The notes under the pieces are model-generated. The model was given only the letters and a program-made list of their open reading frames with translations. It ran no database searches and was not told where the DNA came from. Positions 1-11,800 of a stretch of 64,000 bases of DNA are shown here, piece by piece. Position 1 is the first letter of the stretch. Every line of letters begins with the position of its first letter. The position numbers were made by a program, and so were the translations under genes. The DNA lies in NCBI GenBank assembly GCA_015680685.1, contig MNCI01007715.1, forward strand, positions 360,577 to 424,576, given 5' to 3'. This DNA is from Gnetum montanum (Eukaryota > Streptophyta > Gnetopsida > Gnetales > Gnetaceae).

Positions 1-1320
1 AATTGGTTGGCCAAGTTACTTGGGAAAGAAGTTAGGTGAGATATTTTTGAATATGTAACTTCCGTACCTACCTTGGAACCCTATAAAAAGGATTCAAGGG
101 TCAAGGAGGAAGGAGAATGAAGAACATTGGAATCACAAGGGGACTTCTCACATCACACTTGGAGTCTTGGAAGATTTGTAAAGAAGATTTCTTGTAAAAT
201 GGCTTGCTAAAGAAAAGATTTCAGCCTCTTTGTCATGGTCTTGTGAGTTATGTATTTCATTTTTTGTTTTTTTTAAATTTTTTAGCTAGTGGTTTAGATA
301 GTATCATCCTTGGCAAGTAATTTTGGGATTTTTAGATTACTCTTACTGATCTTGTTGCCCGATAGAAATTTCTATTAAAATTTTGCCATAGAAGTGCTTG
401 TGTTTAAAAGCCTTGAGAGCATTTTAGTAGTAAATTTTGTTATTGTGCAACGTGTGGGAACTACTATTGGGATTGTTGTCAGAGAGCCTCTGTTTGTAGT
501 CACGCCGTTGAACAATTCAGTAGTCGAGAGGGTTCAGAGAATCTTTGGTGTTTTGATGGGACCAGAATAGCTTCTTTTTATCTTTAAAGTGAATTCTCAT
601 GGTATTTCAATCAGAAATTGTCAAGTCTTTTAAAGGTTCTATTTGAATGCAATTTTTGACATCTATTATCTAGTCAAAATGGAGTCTCGTACGTGGTAGT
701 TTACACAGCAATTTTTGGTAGCATAATAGGATTGTCTTGAAGATATTGCTTGTTTGAGCCTTGGAAGTTTGAACAATTCGTAGATATTGAATTTTGGATA
801 GCTTTATTGCGAAGTTTTTACTCGTGTAATTTTTCCTTGTTTAAATATTTAAGGTCTACACAAATCTGCTTTATTTTCTTTTCTGCTTATTTCCATTGAA
901 TCTTGCTCTATTTCTAGTTTTCTTGTGGAACTATCTCTTTCTCTAGGGAAAATTAGGAGTAGATTGTGGAGTTGTGCTCAAATGTTTTTGCAAAATTTTA
1001 TTTGTTACAATTAGGTATTATAAGGACTGCGTAGACTAGGCAATTGAACAAAATAGGAAATTTTCAAGAACTCACAGTACTTGGCAAAGTTGGCTGAATC
1101 TCTTTAAAGTAAGTCATTTGTAGTTCACACACAACGCAATTGTTACATTTTACACAACCACACGCCGCAACAGCACACACACATACTCACATTAACTACT
1201 GAGTTTATTTTGAGGTATCTGGGCCTTGGTGTTGCCAGAAACCAGCAGGCACCTAAATCCTGTTCGAGGACACTCGTTGGCAATCACGTCCCAAACGGTC
1301 GCCAACAGTTTCTGATGTAA
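1..1320 (+). repeat. LTR-like remnant and leader, cut by window edge
   Basis: No open frame of note is present. A TATA-like motif (TATAAAA) lies at 82-88 and is followed by transcript-leader-like sequence, the pattern of U3, R and U5 of a plant LTR. No second copy is present in the window, so the LTR boundaries cannot be fixed. It precedes an ORF1-like gene, as the LTR-like piece at 48395-48760 precedes the related ORF at 49033. It could instead be ordinary intergenic DNA. Confidence 0.3.
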
Positions 1321-1581
1321 TTTTTGAAAGTTTTTTCTAACTCCCCTAAGGGTTAGTAACCTTAATCATACATAATCATCAATTTTTTTCCATGTTAACC
1401 CTTCCAACAAATGTTGGAATGACTTACCGATGATAAGGCATAAATAGAAATAACAATTAAGTTAATTAAATCAACCATAATTACAACTTAGCCAAGTGTA
1501 ACTACCCTCAAGAGTTAAGGTATCCCAATTGTTTTAAGGTTACATAATGATTGCTAATCCATGGTTCTATTGTGATTGCAG
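1321..1581 (+). other. AT-rich leader ending in a splice-acceptor-like site
   Basis: This AT-rich stretch without a gene ends TTGTGATTGCAG directly before the ATG at 1582. The last bases have the pyrimidine-poor but plausible form of a 3' splice site. The related ORF at 49033 is likewise preceded by ATTGATTATAG. A spliced leader is an inference. Confidence 0.35.
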
Positions 1582-2684
1582 ATGGCACCCAAACAAAAGC
1601 ACCCATAGGAAGGAGAACCCTCACAACCATGGGAGAAATGACCCAAAGCTAGAATGGGCCAACAAAAACAAGGCCAAGAACAACAAGAGGTGACCCAGGT
1701 AATGGGACCTCTTTGTGAGGAGCCCAAAGTGGAATTTGTTCAATAGATTCCAGAAGAATAAGTGCCTACAAAAAAATCTCAATAAGGAGAAGCACCTGGA
1801 TCTATGCCTAGGCTTGAGGTCACTCTAACTCAAGCTTGCTTAAAAATCATCAGGTCCCAAGAGATTCAAAGATTAGTTCTTCAAGAAACAAACTTCCAAC
1901 CATTTGGAGAAAGCTCTAGAGGATGTCAGAACATAGCTACAAACCTCTTCCATGTGGCCGATCATCATGACCAATGGGGAATGGTACATGGAAGAGACCT
2001 ATCTCTTCTAGCATAGCTGAAGGCTAGGGTACATTATAAAAATCAAGAACGTTCAAGTGTTCTACTTAGTAGAGGCCATTACACAAGCACTGGGGTTGCC
2101 CAACATCAAAACATAGCTAGCAAAATTATCAAAAAAAGGCAACCTTGAGGTGAAAAGGGAGTGAACCCAAAAATGTTATGGGGTGGACCATAAGGAGTAT
2201 GGCATGCTCACATCAATGGAGAAAATTTATTTCAAGATTGGGACCTATTTCCTCAATCCAATGGTGAGGCTAAGTAAGGTGACTACCTTCTCTGCTAATG
2301 CATGTGCCACTAGGAAATTTCCCATTAACCTTCCATAGTTAATTTATTTGGAGACTAAGAAGTGTTTCAAGGAGAATGAATGTGGAAGGAGGGCCTTGCC
2401 CTTTCCATGCCTTATAACAAAATATTATAAGAGGGTAGGTATTATTTACTATTCCAATAACACTCTCAAGCATACTCCCTTGGCCTCATGGATAGAAATC
2501 ATGAAGGACAAAATGCCAGTAGCCATCGAAGAAGAGGAGCTATCACCACCACCATCCACTCAAGAGACAACATCAAAGGCATGCATGGTCCTTGAGCATC
2601 AATGACAAATTTGAGAGTAGTTTTTAAGCAAATAAGAGCAACATGGAAAAATGAGTGGCGTGGATCCATTTGTGTATCAACCAA
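1582..2684 (+). pseudogene. ORF1-like retroelement gene, 5' half, broken
   Basis: The ATG at 1582 opens a frame beginning MAPKQKHP that stops at once; the rest is spread over frames with many stops. A short motif ALPFPCLIT near 2395-2420 matches LPFPCLI in the second copy of this gene at about 49825-49847, and the flanking text is collinear between copies. Such motifs occur in plant retroelement extra ORFs (ORF1/aORF, plant-transposon-protein type); function is unknown. The gene is interrupted at 2684 by element A and resumes at 12644: LPFPCLI to the coiled-coil segment is about 770 bp in the other copy and about 840 bp here when A is removed. The family assignment is tentative; the homology to 49033-51229 is what I can see. 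Confidence 0.5.
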
Positions 2685-3553
2685 TGATAAATCATGTTTT
2701 CATACACTCTGATATCGAAGTGAACATGATATCGAGTACATGATATCGAGTACGTGATATCGTAGCCCAAGATGTGATATCGTACATTCGACATCGTAGG
2801 GTTACTCTTGGGTTTATAAATACAGCTTCTAGGCACATGATTGAGGATAGTCTTTGGTAGTTAAGTAGTGAAACTCTTGTAGTTTGTATATTTGAGAGTT
2901 AGAATGTATTCCAAGTGCCCACAATAGGAGGTCTAAGTGTGAATGGATCTTTATTCAAGCATTGATGTACTTAAATACACCATTGTGTTGGCAATAAAGA
3001 TGAACTCTTCAATTCATCCTTGCAGCAATTCAAACTTTCTTTCTCATGCATTTATATATTATGGTTTCATGCAACTTTCATTAATGTTATTCATGTAGAA
3101 ATCAATTTTGATTAATTAAGTAACTCATTAAAATACATAGGAATGACACCTTTGAAAACATGTGTGAAACTTGGTAGCTCAAAAATAGTTATCATTTGAC
3201 AAACCAGCAATGTTTACACAAAGTTTAGGATGTGTCCAGGAAGTGGGAATAGTTACTTGTGTTAAGTTAGATTAGACCATAGTTTACATAGCATTTAATT
3301 ACTCTTACTTTTATTCTTTTTCAAGGCAAGTAATTTGATAAAATAGAAAATAAAAAAAAAATCTTACGCCTTAATCACACTTAACCATATAATTGCATTC
3401 CACAAGTGGGATTGAGAAGATAATGAATGGACAACATGCATGCACTTTTTAGCTTTGGTGTACTTACTAATTATAGTCTGTGAATTTAACTCGACTGCAC
3501 ATGAATACCTATGATTCATATGGTTGGGTGTAGGAGTACCTTGCCACTCATCA
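2685..3553 (+). repeat. Element A 5' LTR
   Basis: It begins TGATAAATCATG and ends ACTCATCA (TG...CA). It matches 11801-12643 over its length. A TATA box (TATAAATA) lies at 2815-2822, only about 130 bp into the LTR, so U3 is short. The stretch from about 2940 is shared almost word for word with the 3' copy. Confidence 0.92.
2711..2781 (+). promoter_or_regulatory. GATATC palindrome array in U3
   Basis: Five intact GATATC palindromes start at 2711, 2728, 2742, 2756 and 2776, giving spacings of 17, 14, 14 and 20 bp, directly upstream of the TATA box at 2815. The 3' LTR has the same array with one 14-bp unit fewer and one site decayed to GATATT. Position and phasing suggest protein-binding sites, but that is inference. 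Confidence 0.6.
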
Positions 3554-3554
3554 T

Positions 3555-3572
3555 TGGCACCATTGCTGGGGA
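3555..3572 (+). other. Element A primer-binding site
   Basis: TGGCACCATTGCTGGGGA begins one base after the LTR end. It differs at few positions from the TGGCGCCGTTGCCGGGGA type seen in Athila-group elements. The corresponding sites in B, C and G have the same core. Confidence 0.8.
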
Positions 3573-3759
3573 CTTTAGTTCTATCTATGCTATCTAAATC
3601 GAGTGAAACTTAGTAACCTCGTTCTTTGAATGCTAAGAGTCAAATCTTACGAAAATAAAAATTATTATTATAATTAAATTAAACCTTAACTACACACTAC
3701 CTATAAGTTCATTCACACAAAATCTCGTCTACTCACAGGAGCCCATCTTCACCTAGGTT
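3573..3759 (+). other. Element A leader
   Basis: Untranslated leader between the PBS and gag. I see no open frame or other structure. Confidence 0.5.
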
Positions 3760-6110
3760 AGTCCAAGTGCCTCAATAATATCAGGTGGTATATGCTCATC
3801 CCAATGAGTATATACCTAACTTAACCTTCATCTTGCATCAAGATGAACTATTGAAATGGTGCGACATGGAAGGCAACATTATGTTGTCACCTGCTCGATC
3901 TGTTCCAACAACGCTCCACCTAATGCTCACATGACATGGGCTTCAACATCTTCATGAAGAGTACAAGATGTGAGATCCCAATTCAAGGGATTATCATCCC
4001 ACTAAAGCACAAAGGTTAAGGGATCATTAGCTAGAGCACCAACATGAGCTTGTGAAGGGCAAGGGGTCAAACAATTTTCCACCTCCACTTGGTCCATTTG
4101 ATGGAGGAAACCACTTCTTTAGTAATTCTCCTCTCTTTGACTTCTTTCAAGGAGCCCTCAACTAGAATGTACAATCCATAATTCATAGTCCAGGTTCTAT
4201 TCAAAATAAATCTAATGAAAAAAAATGGATTTGGAGAGGCAAGTTAGGATAAGGGACAAAAAGGAGGTCATGATCATGATCGTTCTTGTGCGCATCGAAG
4301 CAAGGGTGATAGGTGTCAACACAAAGCAAGTTCTCCTTCTTCTTTCTCTTCATCATCTTCTTCCTCTTCTTCATCTGGCTCAAATCGTGATTGCAAAAGG
4401 AATAACCATGATGAAGGTGATCGAAAAGACCAAAACAACAAAAGGGACAATCGAAATAGTCATGACTAAAGATGTGGACGATCTAGAGAGACCCATCATT
4501 AAGAAAGAAGGGCTAGTAGAGAACATTGTAGGCACCATCACCATGGCCTTGATAAACCTCTCTTTTCCACTCAGGTCATGTTGAACATTGTAGAGGCCAT
4601 GAGGATTTCAACAAGGCACGTGAAGGATCACAGAATAAAAATGCTAGACATGAACAACATCCCTCAGTTTGAGGGAGGATACGATGCTGATTCACAAAAT
4701 CATCTTCAAGCCTTCCAAGATGCATGTGCCTAGCAGAATATTGAGAATGATTGGTAGAAGCTAAAATTATTTCCAAGGATACTAATAAAGGAAGCAAAAA
4801 ATTGGTACTGATCCTTTGAACTAGAATCAATTGAGCAATGGAGTACAATGTTGGAATTATTCAATGAAAAATATCAAACATACTCTTGAGTATCCAATTT
4901 GAGGAAGAAAATTCAAGGGTGGAAACAAGAAAACCATGAGCCCTTAGATGCTTATATTGGCTTATACTATTCTTTACTACATAGGTTTCTTGGCCATGGA
5001 TACTCTCAGCTTAATCAACTTCACCATATCATTTGTGGTCTAAAACAAGGAAAACCCTTAGCATCTATGCTCAAGGGAGATTGACAAAGTTAAGCAACCA
5101 TTGGATGCAAAAATTAATTGAGCAAGTAGCCAAGGAGGAGGGAGAATTGAGAAAACAAGAAAATGTAGAGGAAGACAATAGGGATCTTTCTATCCACAAA
5201 AGGGGGATTCGATTCTATGATAGTGAGGTGAATTAACTAGAGATGAGGTGGCTAATCAGAAAATGTTGCCACTCCAGAAATTGCAATCTAAAATCACGGC
5301 TAAGGTTGATCAATTATGGGACTTCATGGACAATAGGTTTTAGGCTATCTTAAAAATTGCTGAAGAGTCCAACCAGTAAAGTGATGAGCGTGAGTGCCAA
5401 AGATGTAAGGAAGTTGAGCATGCCACATCTAAGGGTAAGGGTAAAATGGCTATGATAGAGATGGCTATGGATAGTGACTTAGATGATGATGGTGGTTATG
5501 AGGTCTATTAATATGAACATTCTAAAGGATGTTTTCTAGTTACATTTACAAGAATCTAGGATGTATGCCTTACATCCATGAATTGCACAATGGTAAACAC
5601 CTAAAAGATTACCTTATCCACAAGGAAATCCTTAATAGTTCCACTGACCATAGTAGTACTATCCAAGTAGAACTCCACTACAACCCTACAAATTATACCA
5701 GCAATGGCAGCAACCATAATCATGGGTGTTGCCACCTCCAAGATAGTAATACCTGTACTAGCAACCAGATCCCTATGGTTACTATGTTCAGTAACCTTCA
5801 TCTCCACAAGACTCCTCTAGTCATGTTGTTGCTTATCAACATCACCACTATCCTCCTGAAGTATACCAATCACCCTATCTAAGGAGGGATGCCATCTATT
5901 ATTCTCATGCTCCTCTTGTCCTTAGACCTACTCCTCCATCTCCTACATAGCTACGACCTACTCCATCTATGTAGGGTGAACTACCTACCCAACCACAACA
6001 AAGAAACACTATGAAGGTGGTTAACCTACAACTAGTTAACCCACTAAGCAAGTCAAAATCATGAACAAACAAAAGATCCTTCTTCTAACCTCATAGTCCA
6101 CCAAAGCCCT
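3760..6110 (+). pseudogene. gag: Element A gag, broken
   Basis: This is the structural capsid/nucleocapsid polyprotein region. Three blocks match gag of elements B and C: an N-terminal segment around 3790-3930 (EYIPNLTFILHQDE), a charged region at 4225-4584, and the retrotransposon-gag capsid core at 4576-5230 with MLDMNNIPQFEGGYD, SIEQWSTMLELFNEKYQTYS and VSNLRKKIQGWKQENHEPLD in order. The C-terminal part (5240-6110) is a poorly readable proline/glutamine/tyrosine-rich tail. At least six stops interrupt the capsid core alone, some at Gln or Arg positions conserved in the other copies. No full reading frame remains. Confidence 0.8.
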
Positions 6111-6121
6111 TAGATACATTA

Positions 6122-6727
6122 GTGGTTGGTAATCCTACTCCTTCACCTTCCTCTTCCTCACCTTCATCTAAGTCCCCTTCAAATCAAAATCCCTCTCAAA
6201 TCCATACTGTAATGTTTACCCATGTTTTATCTGATTGGATTCAAGCTGGTGAACTTCCTAGAAAGTTAGTTGATCTTGGAAGTTCCCTAGTATATTTACA
6301 AATTTTTGGGAATGAGCCTTATAAAGCTCTTCTTATCTCTGGTTCTACTGTTAATCTAATCTCACATGAGATGTACACAATGTGAAACCTTCCTCCCTTG
6401 AAGAAGAGAAAAATTTAGCTAGAACTGGTGGACCAATCCATTATTGTTCCATTGGGATTGGTAGAGGACATCGTAACCACTGTTTGTGGGTGGTCATATC
6501 TCATCAACTTCCTAGTAATCAAGATTGAGAACTATAAAGGAGACTTCCTAATTATTATGGGAAGGGTGTGGTTAAGCACCATTGAGGCCAAAATGAGCAT
6601 TAAAGATCTTTCCTTGGAGATATCAAAAGAAAATATATTTGGAAAGATCTATAAGAAGAAGATTCCATGTATTACATATAGCAATTTAGGGTTCCATTGT
6701 GTGCAGAAGTTATTGTCAATAAAGTGA
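6122..6727 (+). pseudogene. Element A protease, active site lost
   Basis: Two frames in series (6122-6385 and 6428-6727) cover a retropepsin-type aspartic protease. The active-site segment reads LLISGSTVNLIS at about 6329-6364, where elements B and C have LLDSGS or VLDSGS; the catalytic Asp codon is replaced by Ile (6335-6337). The second half carries the conserved GLVEDIVTTVCGWSYLINF and the IIMGRVWLSTIEA block, equivalent to the flap and the ILG(R)PWL region of gypsy proteases. A stop separates the halves just after the EMYTM motif. The missing Asp shows that this copy cannot process its polyprotein. Confidence 0.85.
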
Positions 6728-7199
6728 ACATCTATGTCTACATGCAAGTAATGTGCACCAAAAGTTGAAATCTAGAGATGTTTGTACAGAGAAGCCACAA
6801 AATAGGAAGGCATCCAGTGGCTGATAGGTGATTCTAGCAGTAGTACATTATTCATGGAACCTACTATGGGCCTAACATATGAATATGTTTTAAGCATGGA
6901 TGAACTTAAGCAAGTTCATCAGCTCTCCAAAGGAGTAAATGATGATGTCAATGGCAAAGAGCTGGAGATTCCTAAAATTTTTTTAAAAATCCCCTTGAAT
7001 TGAAGATACTAGTGACTAGAATGGAGTATGTGTTCTTAAAAATGGAAGAACGGTCATTATTAATGCTAATCTTATTCTAGAAAAAAAAGAAAATGTTGAT
7101 GAAAGTTTTGGAAAAATGGTCAGTGGCCTTTTTTCCTAGTCATATTCTAAGCTCACTAGGATAGATCTAAGAATATGCCAGCACTGGATATACACTGAC
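6728..7199 (+). pseudogene. Protease-RT linker of element A
   Basis: This linker is degenerate. The first 90 bp still match B (QWLI motif at about 6819). From there A diverges from B and C, which carry about 80 other residues and then the integrase end. This marks the left limit of the pol deletion in B and C. Confidence 0.5.
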
Positions 7200-8520
7200 C
7201 TTGTTGTTAAGCCAAAATGATAACCGCAGCGATGTCTAAATCCTAGATTAAAGCAAATTGTCAAAGAGGATATTGAACAACTCCACAAGGTAAGATTCAT
7301 CTACCCTATTGTAGATAGTGAGTGGGTTAGTCCACTTGTGAACATGCCGAATAAAGGAGGCAAATGGCAAGTGTGCATCAACTTCTGATTGCTCAATATG
7401 GCAACTTTCAAAGATCATTTTCCATTGCACTAGAGGAACATGAAAAGACAACTTTCACAAGTCCTTTAGGGACTTTTGCTTATGTAAAATGCCATTCGGT
7501 CTATGCAATGCCCCAACCACATTTCAATGATTAATCCTTAGCATTTTCTAACAAAAAATTAGTAGTGTGATAGAAGTCTTCATGGATGACTTTTCTACCT
7601 ACAAAGCTATGTTTGAGTAAGCCTTGGACTGTCTTGAGCAAATATTGAAGAGATGTATTGAAACAAACCTCTAGCTCAATTGGCAAAAGAGCCATCTTAT
7701 CATCCAAGAAGGCATAGTCTTGGGGCATCATATCTCAAAACTAGAAATCAAGGTGGACCCTAAAAAAAATAAGGATCATCTAAGGAATAACCCATCAACC
7801 TGAAACAGTTAAAGAATTGTGGTTGTTCCTTGGTCATATAGGCTACTGCCGATGCTTCATTGAGAATTTTTCCAAAATTTCCAAGCCATTGGTGGAATTG
7901 ATAAAGAAGGATGCATTGTTTGTCTAGACCCCTACATGTGAAACAACATTTCAGCAATTCAAGCAAAATCTTGTTGAAATCCCAATTTTGCAAACACCTG
8001 ATTGGTCCAAGCCATTTCATGTGATGGCTGGTGCATCAAATTATGCTTTGGGGGTAGTTCTTACACAAGTGGATGATCAAAAACATCCATATTACATTCA
8101 CTATGCAAGCTAAAGTATTGCAAGTGCACAGCTAAATTACACCACCATAGAAAAGGAATTAATGGTAGTGGTGTTCGCATTACAGAAGTTCAGGCACTAT
8201 GTGCTTAGCTATAAAGTGTTTGTGCACATAGATCATAGTGTCATTCGATTTCTAATGAATAAACCAATGCTGAGCCCCCATGTCATATGATGGCTCATAA
8301 TTTTGCAAGAGTTTGATCTCATAATGATAGATCAAAAAGGTGTGGAAGATGTGGTGGTGGATCACTTATTGCGACTAAGATGGGATGACAAAGAGAAAGA
8401 TAGCCCCTTATTTGATCAATTTCCTAATGAATCTCTCCTTGTAGAAGCTATTAATGCACAAATTCCAAATGAACTAAAATGGTATGACACCATCCTCACT
8501 TATCTACTCAAGCAATAACT
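7200..8520 (+). pseudogene. pol: Element A reverse transcriptase and RNase H, broken
   Basis: Fragments of the gypsy RT appear in several frames: IKQIVKEDIEQLHKVRFIYP and NKGGKWQVCINF near 7250-7385, matching the fingers and palm start of RT, then FGLCNAPTTFQ-like sequence near 7495-7530. The C-terminal RNase H of the RT is recognisable at 8160-8280 (VVFALQKFRHYVLSYKVFVH, then a RFLMNKPML-like stretch), followed by the tether to integrase ending in DHLLRLRWDD (8350-8390). Stops and frameshifts occur every 30 to 100 bp. No YxDD motif could be read with confidence. Confidence 0.75.
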
Positions 8521-8559
8521 ACCGTAAGGGCTGGACATTAGAAAGAAATAATAGTTTCT

Positions 8560-9743
8560 TCACCAAGTCAAGTATTTCATGGAAATTAACAAAAAAATTT
8601 ACAAAGTCTATCATGATGGCCTGGTATGTTGGTGTGTCCCTGATACAGATCAACTATGCATTCACCAAGATGCTCACAAAGGTCCTTGTGGAGGCCATTA
8701 TGCTAGGAGATGCACGACCATAACAATCCTCATGACAGGATATTATTGGCCAATAATCTTCAAGGATGCACACCAATTTGTCCATGCTTATGCTCATTGC
8801 CAAAGGAATGATGGAATGAAAGCTTGAATGGAGAGGCCACAGCAATGGATTCAACATCTTAAGCCTTTTAATATTTGGGGCATTGACTTTATCGGTCCCA
8901 TTGCATTTTTATTAAATGGAAAGGTATATATAATAGTTGTAGTTGACTATTGCACCAAGTGGGCAGAAGCAATAGCCATCACTGACTATACATCCACCAT
9001 TGCTACTTAGTTTGTACAAAAAAATATCACAAATAGGTTTGGTATGCCTTGTGCATTAATTTTTGATAATGGAACTCATTTTACAAGTACCACTTTCCAA
9101 AAATCAATGTAGCACTTAGGAGTTGAGCATAAACTCACTATACCATATCACTCCCAAGCCAATGGTCAATCTAAGACCACTAATCAAAATATTACAAAAA
9201 TTCTAACATGCACCATTAGCAAATATCGAAGGGATTGGAGCATCAAATTAAATGATGTCCTTTGGGCCTATCACTTCATATGGAATCTTTCCATAGGTTA
9301 TTCTCCCTATGAGCTCAAGTATGGAAAACTACCAACATTGCCCATCCAATCCAAGCTTTGTACACTCTCTATAGCCTGTGACCTTGATCTAAATCTAAGT
9401 CTTGCATAGAAAGAATGATTAATGAATCCCAACTTGCTAGACAAAAATTGGTTAATGGCCCTATCATCCAATGAAATGCGTAAGGAATTCAACAAGAAAT
9501 GTCATGGCTTCAAAATAAGAAAAGTCAAGTTTCAACCAAGAGACAATGTCCTCTATTGGAATCCTATACATGTACCCCAATGAACCAAATTTCAAATGTT
9601 GTGAGAAGAACCTTACATTATTGATGAGACTTTTCCACCTGATAGCCCAGACAAGAAACAATTAGTAAACATCCAACAAGTAAAACCTTTCCATGAGCCC
9701 AAGCCAACTAACTCAATAGATGGACAACCATGCTCAATCTTTT
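8560..9743 (+). pseudogene. Element A integrase, broken
   Basis: The zinc-binding N-terminus (H...H...C..C) is visible at 8660-8810 with HQDAHKGPCGGHYA and HAYAHCQR. The catalytic core follows: the first Asp in WGIDFIGPIAF (about 8876-8910), the second Asp in IFDNGTHFTS (9060-9090), and the third position in ANGQSKTTNQ (9160-9190), where family members have Glu and this copy has Lys. The C-terminal part runs to about 9743, ending PCSIF before a stop. At least five stops are present. Loss of the catalytic Glu would abolish strand transfer even if the frame were open. Confidence 0.82.
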
Positions 9744-9763
9744 AGATCTCCTCCTTCCAACTT

Positions 9764-9778
9764 AGTTGTGGGGGAGAT
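9764..9778 (+). other. Internal PPT-like motif, element A
   Basis: TAGTTGTGGGGGAGA lies just after the integrase stop. It shares the core GTTGTGGGGG with the true PPT at 11788-11800, 2 kb downstream. The same motif occurs at the equivalent point in B, C and G. Confidence 0.6.
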
Positions 9779-11787
9779 TTCCACCCATACTAACACTTTA
9801 CGTGGCTCCTCAGTCTTTTGACTTTTTTCTTACACATTTTTGGTTTTACAAATTTTTAATTTCATATTTTTTGTTTTACATATTTTTTTACATATATTTA
9901 TTTTTTTAAGATGCTGATCTTTTCTAAGTTTTTGTTTTACACCATTGTTAATATACTTGATATTTATTACATAATCTTTCACTTTCTTTTATATCTTCTT
10001 ATGTTTGATGTGTTTCTCTACTTTTTCTACTAATAAGGTATCAGGTACAATGGTAATGTGCTACTCGATGGTGGTATGTTTCATTTGTAATTTGATTGTT
10101 GATGTTTGATTTCTGACTTTGAATGTCATTACTAATGAATGGGACATGGTTTCTCTTCATGTAACAAGCAATGAGTTCACATCATCCACCCATCTACAAA
10201 CCTTATGGTTTTCCTTGTTTTAGAAATGTGCATTCCATTCTTCATTAATGCAACTTTAATCAATTGGTGACTCGTGTAGTTTTTGAACTTGGAAAGGAAT
10301 CAAGGGTTTCAATAGGGTGTGGCTTCAAAGGAATATGGTATTCTTCATGCTTTTCTATTTTCCTATGTGCAGGAGTGTTCTCGTGAGCTTCTCACTGTTC
10401 TATGTCATTCCACAATAGGAAGTCAAATAAGTCCTTGCATGGTGTGGTCCTTATTAAAAAAAGAGAGAAGATGAGGATTCAAAGCACATCTCTTAGACAA
10501 AATAAATGTGAAAAATGCATAGGTCTTTGCATGGTGTGGTTTCCATTCAAAACAAAAACATGGGAATTCAAAGCACACCCCTTAGACCAAATAAAAGGGC
10601 TACAAGAACTAGTTATGGGACTTGTCTTATCTCCTCCAACTAAGGCCCTTTCTCACTTCTACTTTCTCTCCACTTTGGAATGGTGGTTGTTTTGTGAGAG
10701 CATTCTTATGTCTTACGGTATGCACTAGCATTAGAATGTCAATGCAAAGTCACTGAAACTGGTTGGTTTTGGTCTAGATTGAGGATGGATCCTACTAAGT
10801 CATTTAATGACAAACTCCACAAGGGACTTCATGTGACCATAATTAGGAACTCCATTCCATTCTCTCTATCATCCATATATGTTTTTCATGTCTCACCTGA
10901 CTATCAGTTTCATGTTTTGATTCAATGTTCTGGTTTGATGTGTTGGGTTTCTCAATCAATTACTTTTGGGGTTTTGTACTTAACTTTTTGTAACCATTAA
11001 TCATCCATGGAGCCCAAAGACTCCTTGGTTTGAAGTTATGCAAGGAAATAATAGGCCTATGCCTACTTTGGGGAGGAGCCACTTGCATATCTTTTGGTTT
11101 GGTTAAGTTAAGTTCTATACCCTTAGACATTGTTATAATCAAATTCTTTTTATTTACCCCATCCATTCCATCCAATGGCACACATCTTCACAACTGGTTT
11201 TAGTGAATTCATTTTTTTTATTATTATCAATTTTTATACCCTCTTTCTAGTATTCCTTGTGTTAAGCCTTTCTAGATTTTATGGATCTCTTCTCTTACTT
11301 AACCCATTCGTCAATCTTTCCACTAACGCTATCAAGCAACCAATCTATCACAATCACAACTTGGCTAGATAAAATCACTAACGATACTAGGTAATTAGGT
11401 GCTATATGTTATACCTTATATACTAATACTTGATTTTCTTGTGATTGCAGTGGTGAGCATGGACTAGAAGTGGGATTTTTTTCACCAAGGAGGATGCAAC
11501 AATATAACTTACAGCAGATTGTTCATGACCATTGGATCTCTTCTACCTCTCCCTCATTCTTCAGTTGCCAAGAGGGGTTGGATGTCCTTTGGATCCAAGG
11601 GTTTTCTTTTCTATTGTCATGAACACCAAATTTTGTACACAATTATAATGTTGTATTCTTGGGCACTTTTGTATTTTTCTATTTTCTCTACATCACTCTG
11701 CATGTCAATCAAATAGTCCACACCTCCTAATATATTTTGTATAGGAATTGTTCCTCTTCTTCTGTACTTGAGGATGAGGTTTCATTC
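9779..11787 (+). other. Element A 3' untranslated region
   Basis: About 2 kb between pol and the 3' LTR. It has no coding frame I would support: the 108-codon frame at 10402 is not conserved in B or C. It contains a diverged direct duplication of about 104 bp (about 10430-10500 and 10530-10595), each copy with a TTGCATGGTGTGGT block and an ATTCAAAGCACA block. At 11447 an acceptor-like TTGTGATTGCAG occurs. Athila-group elements carry an env-like ORF in this position; I see none here. Confidence 0.6.
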
Positions 11788-11800
11788 AGTTGTGGGGGTA
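11788..11800 (+). other. Element A polypurine tract
   Basis: AGTTGTGGGGGTA directly abuts the 3' LTR and is the expected plus-strand primer site. B and C have TCATGGGGGTA in the same place. Confidence 0.75.

Noticed and set aside
4201-4383. Lys/Glu-rich short frame on the - strand
   Set aside because: Shadow of the charged linker of element A gag.
10402-10728. Env-like ORF of element A
   Set aside because: 108 codons, contains a duplicated non-coding block, no signal peptide or membrane segment, and not open in B or C.
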